DNA of 6,287 nt from Negativicutes bacterium. Its GTDB lineage: Bacteria > Bacillota > Negativicutes > JAGOZY01. Shown here in pieces: positions 1 to 4,887 of this stretch (its first letter is position 1; every line of letters begins with the position of its first letter). Position numbers and translations under genes: made by a program. Under the pieces are notes generated by a model. That model had not been told where the DNA came from. It made no database searches and saw only the letters and a program-made list of their open reading frames with translations. The DNA is taken from positions 1 to 6,287 of the forward strand of contig JAGOZY010000073.1 in the NCBI GenBank assembly GCA_018058445.1. Direction: 5' to 3'.

Positions 1-111
1 ATTGGCTGTCACCCTTGTGAGAATACGACAAGCTTGAAGATCAGAACTTCGGATCTTTTAGAGAAGATTTTACCAGCGGTCAAGCATGAGGCGATTTTGG
101 TGGATCTTTAA
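1..111 (+). CDS. YbaK/ProX-family aminoacyl-tRNA deacylase, C-terminal fragment
   Basis: The reading frame is open from the first base of the window and ends at a TAA, giving 36 residues; the start lies outside. The visible piece contains GCHPCENTTSLKIRTSDLL and ends in AILVDL. This matches the closing part of the YbaK/EbsC/PrdX fold, where a conserved H-P-x-x-N-T segment is followed by a short helix and a final strand. Members of this family hydrolyse mischarged tRNA (for example Ala- or Cys-tRNA-Pro) in the cytoplasm as free-standing editing enzymes. Which tRNA this one edits cannot be told from the tail alone. A terminator follows within 20 nt, so it is the last gene of its transcript. A more distant YbaK-domain protein is the main alternative. 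Confidence 0.7.
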   Translation: MGCHPCENTTSLKIRTSDLLEKILPAVKHEAILVDL

Positions 112-130
112 ATAATGTAGATATAAAAAA

Positions 131-160
131 GGCTCTGACTTATCGTCAGAGCCTTTTTTT
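131..160. terminator. Bidirectional Rho-independent terminator between convergent genes
   Basis: A perfect 9-bp stem (GGCTCTGAC, 131-139, with GTCAGAGCC, 145-153) encloses a 5-nt loop. It is followed by seven T (154-160) and preceded by six A (125-130). It can therefore end transcription in both directions: the deacylase gene on the + strand and the ecotin gene on the minus strand, whose stop codon is almost adjacent. Confidence 0.93.
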
Positions 161-161
161 A

Positions 162-644
162 TTATCTGATTTCAGCTGCTTGAATGGGGTCGGTTGCGAT
201 CCACACGCGGTATTTGACTTGGGTTCCTTCTGGTACATAGACGACTAGGGGAAGTCTGCTGTTGTAGCGTTGGAGTTCTAGGTTTGGGATGGTGATGAAA
301 CGATATTCTTCCGATCCTGGTAGACTTGCCATTAAGGTGGTGAAAGGTCCGGTGAGTTCTTCAACGACTAAGTAGCTGTAGCCCCAGCCTTCGACGGTTC
401 TTTTTATGAGGTTGCCACCAAACCAGACGATATTTTGATCGACGAGTAGTGTTTCTCCAATGAGAAGCTCTACTTTGGCGTCTTGTTCGTTTTCTATGGC
501 TGGTAGAATGATGACGTGCCGTTCAAAACCTGTTTGGGCTTCTGGATACATGGAAAGATCCGGTGTAGACTCATTGGCTAGAACTACGCTTGAGAGCAGA
601 ACTGCACAAAGGAAAGTTGAAATTCCCAGAATTATTTTTTTCAT
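162..644 (-). CDS. eco: Ecotin-family serine protease inhibitor, secreted
   Basis: This is a 160-residue protein, close to the usual ecotin precursor length. Residues 1-23 form a signal peptide (MKK, hydrophobic core, cleavage after VLA), so the product is exported, presumably to a periplasm. Ecotin landmarks are clear: KVELLIGETLLVD (57-69), GGNL, VEGWGYSYLVVEE (84-96), RYNSRLPLVVY (126-136) and VKYRVW (143-148). Ecotins are dimeric inhibitors of trypsin-fold serine proteases. By alignment from memory with E. coli ecotin, the reactive-site loop reads TTLMAS (102-107), placing Leu104 at P1 and Met105 at P1'. The two cysteines of the E. coli disulfide are replaced by Gln70 and Ser107, and the mature chain has no cysteine. 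AGGAGGT lies 6 nt upstream of the ATG. The gene stands alone between two terminators. Confidence 0.93.
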   Translation of the reverse strand: MKKIILGISTFLCAVLLSSVVLANESTPDLSMYPEAQTGFERHVIILPAIENEQDAKVELLIGETLLVDQNIVWFGGNLIKRTVEGWGYSYLVVEELTGPFTTLMASLPGSEEYRFITIPNLELQRYNSRLPLVVYVPEGTQVKYRVWIATDPIQAAEIR

Positions 645-673
645 ACAATGACCTCCTAAATGTTGTTATCTTC

Positions 674-703
674 ATTGTCCTCTAAAATCGAATTAAAGTC
701 CAA
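674..703 (-). promoter_or_regulatory. Weak candidate promoter for the ecotin gene
   Basis: On the minus strand TTGGAC (703-698) lies 18 nt before GACAAT (679-674), about 30 nt upstream of the ecotin start codon. Both boxes match the sigma-A consensus only partly. The surrounding 690-780 stretch is very A+T-rich, which would favour promoter activity but also makes chance matches likely. Confidence 0.25.
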
Positions 704-802
704 TATTATTTTTAATTTAAATGATAAAAAGTTTATTTAATCACTTAAAAAGAGTTTTTAGTTTTTATTTTGATTAGGATGCTCTTCTGAAGAAGATGAA
801 AA

Positions 803-829
803 AACCTCGAGCTGAGGCTCGAGGTTTTT
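803..829. terminator. Strong hairpin terminator, probably for the minus-strand small RNA
   Basis: A 10-bp perfect stem (AACCTCGAGC, 803-812, with GCTCGAGGTT, 817-826) closes a TGAG loop. It is flanked by an A tract (799-804) and a T tract (825-829), so it is functional in either orientation. No + strand gene ends upstream of it, because 645-800 is the ecotin promoter side. It is therefore best explained as the 3' end of a minus-strand transcript coming from about 1013. Confidence 0.85.
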
Positions 830-1013
830 ACTGATGTAATGTTCTATTTATGTCAGGGCTGGTTGCCCTTTTATTATAGCGTATTTGCTGACTGGCAGCT
901 CCCCGACCCCAGTCAACAGGAAGTCACTTCAACAGTAGCTTCCGTCTCCCCTGGCAAAACAATCAAGTGTTTATGCATAATCAGCTCGGGCTTTTCGCCT
1001 CTGTGGCCGATTT
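803..1013 (-). ncRNA. Putative structured small RNA of about 210 nt, unassigned family
   Basis: No convincing protein is encoded here, but the minus strand shows promoter, ordered hairpins and terminator in the right order. Hairpins in transcript order: ATCGGC/GCTGAT (1011-1006 with 985-980) enclosing GGC-GAAAA-GCC; GGAAG/CTTCC (943-939 with 923-919) extended by four further pairs after one mismatch; a 10-bp stem TGTTGACTGG/CCAGTCAGCA (918-909 with 895-886) with a G-rich 13-nt loop; AGGGC/GCCCT (869-865 with 859-855); then the terminator. I looked for tmRNA, RNase P, SRP RNA and common riboswitch signatures and saw none. The length is similar to 6S RNA, but I could not find the long closing stem and central bubble. 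It could instead be a long leader of ecotin, though the terminator still lies about 160 nt before that gene. Confidence 0.45.
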
Positions 1014-1018
1014 TTGCT

Positions 1019-1048
1019 ATTATACAGGTGGTATTCGATTTTTGACTA
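1019..1048 (-). promoter_or_regulatory. Promoter of the minus-strand small RNA
   Basis: On the minus strand an exact TATAAT (1024-1019) is preceded, with an 18-nt spacer, by TAGTCA (1048-1043), which matches TTGACA at four of six positions. Transcription would start near 1012, just before the first hairpin of the candidate RNA. Confidence 0.5.
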
Positions 1049-1206
1049 TACGCTAGGAGGTTTATCTATCCGACTATCCCTCGAATAAGAGGGGCCAACC
1101 CTGACAACTTAATTGTAAACTCTTTGGTGTGTCGAATTCTCGCGAATGCTAGGAAGTTTTGTCGAATAAATGTGTCAAAAGTAGGAACTTTATTTTGCGG
1201 TAAGAG
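1049..1206. other. Divergent intergenic region with no gene seen
   Basis: This stretch lies between the minus-strand RNA promoter and the trp leader promoter. No ORF with a ribosome site was found. It contains a short hairpin (CCCTC, 1078-1082, with GAGGG, 1089-1093). It also contains two related words, GCTAGGAGGTTT (1052-1063) and GCTAGGAAGTTT (1148-1159), each followed downstream by TCGAATAA (17 nt later in the first copy, 2 nt later in the second). The TGTCGAA sites are listed separately. Confidence 0.6.
1130..1166 (+). promoter_or_regulatory. Two TGTCGAA sites resembling Spo0A boxes
   Basis: Exact TGTCGAA occurs at 1130-1136 and at 1160-1166, in the same orientation and 30 bp apart, about three helical turns. 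TGTCGAA is the established 0A-box core bound by the response regulator Spo0A in sporulating Firmicutes. The sites sit 41-77 bp upstream of the -35 box of the trp leader promoter and 80-150 bp upstream of the minus-strand RNA promoter, so either could be the target. Whether this organism has Spo0A cannot be seen here. Confidence 0.35.
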
Positions 1207-1236
1207 TTGACAAGTTTACAGAATGATGTTTATAAT
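1207..1236 (+). promoter_or_regulatory. Consensus sigma-A promoter of the T-box/trpB operon
   Basis: Both boxes are exact: TTGACA (1207-1212) and TATAAT (1231-1236), separated by 18 nt. Transcription should start near 1243, immediately before the T-box stem I. Such a strong promoter fits an operon whose output is set by attenuation rather than by initiation. Confidence 0.93.
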
Positions 1237-1484
1237 GAGGCAATTGAATTTGCAAAGACGTTGATCAGGAAGAGTAGATTGTGGGAGAACTGTACAGCGA
1301 GTCGGTGACCGGAGAAGTCCGGAGGTGGGATGACCGACCAGGGGTAAGCAATCGAATGGTCCTGTGAGTTGGGTGTTTAAAGGCTTAGGCTGAGTAGGCA
1401 TTTCCGGAAGCCCCCGTTATCGTAGGCTAGGATATCGATTTTGATCCGTATCTGAAGAGAGGAAAAGTGTAGGCTTTTCGAATT

Positions 1485-1512
1485 AGGGTGGTACCGCGAG
1501 ATTTTCGCCCCT
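1485..1512 (+). promoter_or_regulatory. T-box antiterminator
   Basis: AGGG (1485-1488) pairs with CCCT (1509-1512), and GCGA (1496-1499) pairs with TCGC (1505-1508). This leaves TGGTACC (1489-1495) bulged for the tRNA acceptor end. The helix shares 1499-1510 with the terminator stem, so the two forms exclude each other. Confidence 0.9.
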
Positions 1513-1534
1513 GTGTGGGTGGAGGTCTTTTTTT
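1499..1534 (+). terminator. T-box intrinsic terminator
   Basis: AGATTTTCGCCC (1499-1510) pairs over 12 bp, with several G-U pairs, with GGGTGGAGGTCT (1517-1528) around a 6-nt loop. It is followed by a run of seven T (1528-1534). This is the default OFF state when tRNA-Trp is charged. Confidence 0.92.
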
Positions 1535-1562
1535 ATTTCCAAAAATGAAGGAGCTGAGGGTA

Positions 1563-1661
1563 ATGTTGCAGATGAATTGGCGATGGTGGCGAGTGATGTT
1601 TAATCCAATAAGGGGAAAAAGCGAACGATGGGATTCTTTGGCGAATTCTGGTGGAGTCTAA
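1563..1661 (+). CDS. Trp-rich leader peptide of a second trp attenuator
   Basis: This is a 32-residue ORF located between the T-box terminator and trpB. It begins MLQMNWRWWRVMFN and has Trp codons at residues 6, 8, 9 and 23 (TGG at 1578, 1584, 1587 and 1629). The ATG at 1563 is chosen because AAGGAG (1548-1553) precedes it by 9 nt; the in-frame ATG at 1545 has no ribosome site. The core WRWWR recalls the WWR of enteric TrpL. Its codons run into one arm of an RNA structure that competes with the terminator before trpB. The expected role is to sense tryptophanyl-tRNA through ribosome stalling, with the peptide itself dispensable. No protein family is recognised. It could in principle be a chance ORF, but four Trp codons, a good ribosome site and the downstream terminator together argue against that. 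Confidence 0.82.
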   Translation: MLQMNWRWWRVMFNPIRGKSERWDSLANSGGV

Positions 1662-1712
1662 GAATTTGTTTGAGATGATTCAGTGATTGATACTGGAGAC
1701 TTTTCGCTTTTT
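1616..1712 (+). promoter_or_regulatory. Antiterminator arms of the leader-peptide attenuator
   Basis: AAAAAGCGAA (1616-1625), inside the leader ORF, is perfectly complementary to TTCGCTTTTT (1703-1712). Nested just inside, AGTCT (1655-1659) pairs with AGACT (1697-1701), and CAGT/ACTG (1681-1684 with 1692-1695) forms an inner hairpin. Together the two helices would occupy the whole 5' arm of the terminator that follows. A ribosome stalled at the Trp cluster (1578-1589) leaves both upstream arms free. A ribosome at the stop codon (1659-1661) covers the second arm. Confidence 0.72.
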
Positions 1713-1739
1713 ACAAAGTGGAAGGTCTTTTTAATTTTT
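1697..1739 (+). terminator. Second attenuator terminator, just before trpB
   Basis: AGACTTTTCGCTTT (1697-1710) pairs along all 14 positions, four of them G-U, with AAAGTGGAAGGTCT (1715-1728) around a TTAC loop. TTTTT (1728-1732), AA and TTTTT (1735-1739) follow. It ends 29 nt before the trpB start codon, is distinct from the T-box terminator, and overlaps the antiterminator helices. Confidence 0.85.
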
Positions 1740-1768
1740 ACAGAGGTAAGAAGAGAGGATGAAAGAAG

Positions 1769-2944
1769 ATGAGTAAAGAAAATGTGGGACGTTATGGTGA
1801 GTACGGAGGGCAATATGTACCGGATGTGGTGATGCCGGCGTTGAAGGAGCTAGAGGATTTTTATGGACAAATTAAAAATGATCCAGAGTTTAAGGCGGAG
1901 CTTGAATACTATCTGCGAGAATATGCGGGGAGACCGACTGGGCTTTATTTTGCTGAGAATTTGACTCGCCACTATGGGCGAGGAAAGATATATCTGAAGC
2001 GGGAAGATCTTCTACATACGGGTGCTCACAAAATCAATAATGCAATTGGTCAGGCACTTGTCGCTCGGCGAATGGGTAAGAAAAAGATCATTGCTGAGAC
2101 TGGCGCAGGGCAACATGGGGTGGCGGCGGCGACTGTGGCTGCACTTTTTGGTATGGAGTGCGAGGTCTTTATGGGTGAGGAAGATATGCGCCGTCAGGAA
2201 CTGAATGTATTTAGAATGCGTCTGCTAGGGGCGAAAGTCACTGCAGCAACTCATGGTACGGGGACGCTTTCAGAGGCGGTCGATGCGGCAATTGGTCACT
2301 GGGTTGAAAATGTGGAGGATTGTTATTTTCTAATTGGTTCGGCAGTGGGGCCTCATCCGTACCCAGAGATTGTCCGGGACTTTCAATCGGTGATTGGCGA
2401 AGAGGTGCGGGAATCTGATGTGAAGCCGGATTATTTGGTTGCTTGTATTGGCGGAGGAAGTAATGCGATTGGTCTTCTTTATCCGTTCCGTAATGATCAG
2501 GGAATCAAGCGCTATGGGGTAGAGGCTGCGGGGCGTGGGTTTGCTGATGGAGATCATGCTGCGACGATGACGATGGGTCGGCCGGGAGTTCTTCATGGGT
2601 CGTTTACATATATTCTTCAAGATGAAAATGGAAAAGATATGTCGGCTTATTCGATTTCGGCGGGACTTGATTACCCGGGGGTGGGGCCAGAGCATTCTTA
2701 TTTTAAAGACGCCGGGATCGTAAAGTATGTGGCAGTAACTGATGCTCAAGCCTTGGAAGCTTTTGAACGACTTGCCAAAATCGAAGGAATCATTCCTGCC
2801 TTAGAGAGTTCTCACGCCTTGGCTTTCCTCGAAGATTTGATGCCTCAGACACAGGTAGACGAGATCGTCGTTGTGAATTTATCTGGTCGAGGTGATAAAG
2901 ATGTCCAGCAAGTCGCTGAAATAATGGGGGATAGAATTGGCTAA
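1769..2944 (+). CDS. trpB: Tryptophan synthase beta chain
   Basis: TrpB condenses indole with L-serine to L-tryptophan in the cytoplasm using PLP. The 391 residues are full length for the canonical TrpB1 class. The N-terminal [13 protein letters not shown] is typical. The PLP lysine is Lys88 in [10 protein letters not shown], the catalytic glutamate is Glu110 in AETGAGQHG, the PLP phosphate loop is GGGSNAIG (about 228-235), Glu346 lies in PALESSHA, and the ring-nitrogen Ser372 in SGRGDKD. The COMM-type segment that normally contacts TrpA is present, so it looks able to bind an alpha subunit, yet no trpA follows. The ATG has AGAGAGG about 10 nt upstream. It is the first gene after two successive Trp-responsive terminators and is followed 26 nt later by a UbiD gene. 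The missing trpA could lie elsewhere, or the enzyme may use free indole. Confidence 0.98.
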   Translation: MSKENVGRYGEYGGQYVPDVVMPALKELEDFYGQIKNDPEFKAELEYYLREYAGRPTGLYFAENLTRHYGRGKIYLKREDLLHTGAHKINNAIGQALVARRMGKKKIIAETGAGQHGVAAATVAALFGMECEVFMGEEDMRRQELNVFRMRLLGAKVTAATHGTGTLSEAVDAAIGHWVENVEDCYFLIGSAVGPHPYPEIVRDFQSVIGEEVRESDVKPDYLVACIGGGSNAIGLLYPFRNDQGIKRYGVEAAGRGFADGDHAATMTMGRPGVLHGSFTYILQDENGKDMSAYSISAGLDYPGVGPEHSYFKDAGIVKYVAVTDAQALEAFERLAKIEGIIPALESSHALAFLEDLMPQTQVDEIVVVNLSGRGDKDVQQVAEIMGDRIG

Positions 2945-2970
2945 TTGAGGCTGGAAGGGGAAAATATAAA

Positions 2971-4311
2971 TTGGATTTAAAAGCGTGTTTGGTAAAGCTT
3001 GAACAAGAAAATCGACTCCTTCGAATTGTGGCGGAAGTTGATCCGGTTCATGAACTGGCTGGAGTAGCGGCAAAGCTTGAAGGAGACAAGGTGGTTCTTT
3101 TTGAAAATGTGAAGGGATATTCACAGCCTGTCGTCTGTGGACTGCTTTGGAATCGGGAGAATTTGGCCTGCTTGTTTGATACGGAGGCCGGCAAGCTTCC
3201 TTTCCTTTTTGCGGATGCAGTGAAAAATGTGGAGTATGAAAAATTTCTTCCGGTAGAAGTGGATAAACCTGCCGCGCAAGAGTTGATCATGCTGGAGCCG
3301 GATCTTTTTTCGATATCGACACCGACGTTGGCGCTAAAAGATGGTGGGCCTTATTATTCAAGCAGTGTGGTGATCGCCAAAGACCCTGACACGGGGGTTC
3401 GGAATCTTTCGGTGCATCGGCTGATGGTCACTGGGAAGAATCGCATGACGATGCTCATGGATGTGGGGCGGCATTTGCGGGATTATTATGAGCGGGCGGA
3501 AAAGCTTGGGAAGCCTCTTGAAATCACGATCAATAATGGGGTCGATCCGGCGGTATATTTTGCGGCGATTACGCCGAGCTCGGCGGTGGCGATCGACCAG
3601 GACGAGCTGACTGTGGCAGGATTTTTGCGGGGTAAGCCTGTTGAACTTTCCCGCAGTCAGACGGTTGCGGTAGAGGGCATTGCGGATGCACAGTTAATTA
3701 TTGAGGGGGAAATTCTACCGATGGTGCGGGAAACTGAAGGACCTTTTGGTGAGGTGACTGGCTATTATGGTCCGGCTGATGAGCGATGGGTTGTGAACGT
3801 TAAGGCAATTACTAGCCAAAAAGATCCGGTGATTCAGACTTTGCTTCCAGGAAAAGAAGTCTGGAATTCAGTTGGACTAATGGCGGAGGCGAGTATCTTT
3901 CAAACCATATCAAGGCAAGTCGCTGGTGTGAAAGGCGTTTATCTGAGTCATGGGGGCTGCGGTTTTTATCATGCGTATGTGCAGATGGACCCACCTCGAA
4001 AAGGGATGGCGAAGAATGCGATCTTGGCAACCTTTGCAGCTTTTGCGCCTTTGCAGATGGTGACTGTGGTGAACTCTGATGTGAATATTTTGGATGCCGA
4101 AGATGTTCAGCGGGCGATGGCGACTCGCTTCGTGCCGGATCAGGATTTGGTTTTGCTGCCTAAGAGCTTCGGGCATGAGCTTAATCCTGCCACCGAGGGG
4201 GGATATGGAGCTAAGATTGGCTTTGACTGTACCTATCCGCTACCGAAATCGCCTGACTACGAGCGGGTATCTTTTCAGGAAGTCGACTTGGCGCAGTATG
4301 TGAAAGTGTGA
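2971..4311 (+). CDS. ubiD: UbiD-family prenylated-FMN-dependent decarboxylase
   Basis: UbiD enzymes (de)carboxylate aromatic or conjugated acids using prenylated FMN, Mn2+ and K+. The 446 residues match the family length. Family residues fit by spacing with A. niger Fdc1: Asn145 and Arg150 in NLSVHR (Fdc1 N168/R173), His168 in GRH (H191), probably Glu212 (E233), and the catalytic pair Glu256/Glu261 in ETEGPFGE (E277/E282). The following TGYYG is also typical. The start is TTG, with GGAAGGGGA 9 nt upstream and no ATG or GTG nearby in frame. It lies 26 nt after trpB and 12 nt before ubiX, in one operon. The substrate cannot be read from the sequence. Candidates include hydroxybenzoates, a naphthoate of menaquinone synthesis, or a heteroaromatic acid such as an indole or pyrrole carboxylate. 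Placement under Trp control makes the last worth testing. Confidence 0.93.
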   Translation: MDLKACLVKLEQENRLLRIVAEVDPVHELAGVAAKLEGDKVVLFENVKGYSQPVVCGLLWNRENLACLFDTEAGKLPFLFADAVKNVEYEKFLPVEVDKPAAQELIMLEPDLFSISTPTLALKDGGPYYSSSVVIAKDPDTGVRNLSVHRLMVTGKNRMTMLMDVGRHLRDYYERAEKLGKPLEITINNGVDPAVYFAAITPSSAVAIDQDELTVAGFLRGKPVELSRSQTVAVEGIADAQLIIEGEILPMVRETEGPFGEVTGYYGPADERWVVNVKAITSQKDPVIQTLLPGKEVWNSVGLMAEASIFQTISRQVAGVKGVYLSHGGCGFYHAYVQMDPPRKGMAKNAILATFAAFAPLQMVTVVNSDVNILDAEDVQRAMATRFVPDQDLVLLPKSFGHELNPATEGGYGAKIGFDCTYPLPKSPDYERVSFQEVDLAQYVKV

Positions 4312-4323
4312 GGGAATTAATAA

Positions 4324-4887
4324 ATGAAGATAGTGGTGGGAATGACAGGTGCCTCAGGGGCGATTTATGGAGTTCGCTTGCTAGAGAGTCTTGCGAAGCA
4401 TTCTGTGGAAACCCATTTGGTGGTCAGCCAATGGGCGAAAGAAACTCTAAGGCTGGAGACGGACGTTTCTCTGGAGACTCTTCATGGGCTCGCCAGCAAA
4501 ATCTATGAGGAGTCAGATATGGCAGCTTCGATATCAAGCGGATCTTTTTATCATGATGGAATGGTAGTCATTCCTTGTAGCATGAAAACTCTTGCTGGAA
4601 TTCGGTATGGATTTTCGCAAAATCTGATTCAACGGGCAGCTGATGTGACTTTAAAAGAGAAACGGAAATTGGTTCTTGTTCCACGAGAGAGCCCACTAAG
4701 TTCGATTCATTTAGAAAATATGCTGAGTTTATCTCAAATGGGCGTTTTTATCGCCCCGCCCAGTCCTTCTTTCTATCATCAGCCTGATTCTATTTTGGAT
4801 ATTGTCGACTTTTCTGCGATGCGAATTTTGGATATTTTAGGCATTCGGGAGGAAAGCACCAAAAGATTGGGTGACGCAAATGGCTAG
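4324..4887 (+). CDS. ubiX: Flavin prenyltransferase UbiX
   Basis: UbiX joins a dimethylallyl group to reduced FMN to make prenylated FMN, the cofactor of UbiD. The 187 residues are the usual length. The N-terminal flavoprotein motif is GMTGASGAIYG (6-16). Further landmarks are VIPCSMKTLAGIRYG (82-96), NLIQRAADVTLKEKRKLVLVPRE (100-122) with the conserved VPRE arginine at 121, and SFYHQPDSI (149-157) near the C-terminus. The ATG is 12 nt after the ubiD stop, with AGGGA 8 nt upstream. Its 3' end overlaps the next gene by 8 nt, indicating translational coupling. Adjacency to ubiD means the decarboxylase has its own dedicated cofactor supply. Orthologous Pad1 and other UbiX paralogues catalyse the same reaction. 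Confidence 0.95.
   Translation: MKIVVGMTGASGAIYGVRLLESLAKHSVETHLVVSQWAKETLRLETDVSLETLHGLASKIYEESDMAASISSGSFYHDGMVVIPCSMKTLAGIRYGFSQNLIQRAADVTLKEKRKLVLVPRESPLSSIHLENMLSLSQMGVFIAPPSPSFYHQPDSILDIVDFSAMRILDILGIREESTKRLGDANG

Larger units (their letters stand above)
1243..1534 (+). promoter_or_regulatory. T-box riboswitch, tRNA-Trp specific (UGG specifier)
   Basis: This leader RNA has a complete T-box layout. Stem I base: CAGGA (1266-1270) pairs with TCCTG (1360-1364), and GATTG (1277-1281) pairs with CAATC (1349-1353). Between them lies the specifier loop AGAGTA (1271-1276) opposite GAATGG (1354-1359). The loop-E GAA is followed by TGG (1357-1359), the Trp codon, which agrees with trpB downstream. 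The distal stem carries ACAGCGAG and GGTGGGATG, typical of the AG bulge and distal loop that contact the tRNA elbow. A GAAAAG/CTTTTC hairpin (1462-1467 with 1474-1479) precedes the T-box sequence AGGGTGGTACCGCG (1485-1498). Uncharged tRNA-Trp would pair its anticodon with UGG and its NCCA end with TGGT (1489-1492), stabilising the antiterminator. The fourth T-box base is U, which pairs with A73 or wobbles with G73. Confidence 0.96.

Noticed and set aside
873..878. Second TATAAT on the minus strand inside the candidate small RNA
   Set aside because: No -35-like element was found at 16-19 nt upstream, and the word lies in the A+T-rich linker between two hairpins.
886..955. Possible REP-like palindromic repeat instead of an RNA gene
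   Set aside because: The G-rich words resemble dispersed palindromes, but only this locus is visible and the presence of a promoter and terminator favours a transcript. It is kept only as an alternative.
839..1045. 68-residue + strand ORF
   Set aside because: It has no ribosome site, an unusual composition and no family resemblance. It overlaps the opposite-strand promoter and hairpins, which better explain the sequence.
1216..1401. 61-residue minus-strand ORF opposite the T-box stem I
   Set aside because: The conserved T-box structure accounts for every part of this stretch, and there is no ribosome site.
1759..1776. Five-codon ORF (MKEDE) overlapping the trpB start codon
   Set aside because: The ribosome-binding bases abut its ATG with no spacing, so it is unlikely to be translated. 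It appears to be an accident of the trpB leader.
2330..2749. 139-residue minus-strand ORF inside trpB
   Set aside because: It is antisense to a fully conserved trpB with all catalytic motifs. It has no ribosome site and its composition is typical of a shadow frame.
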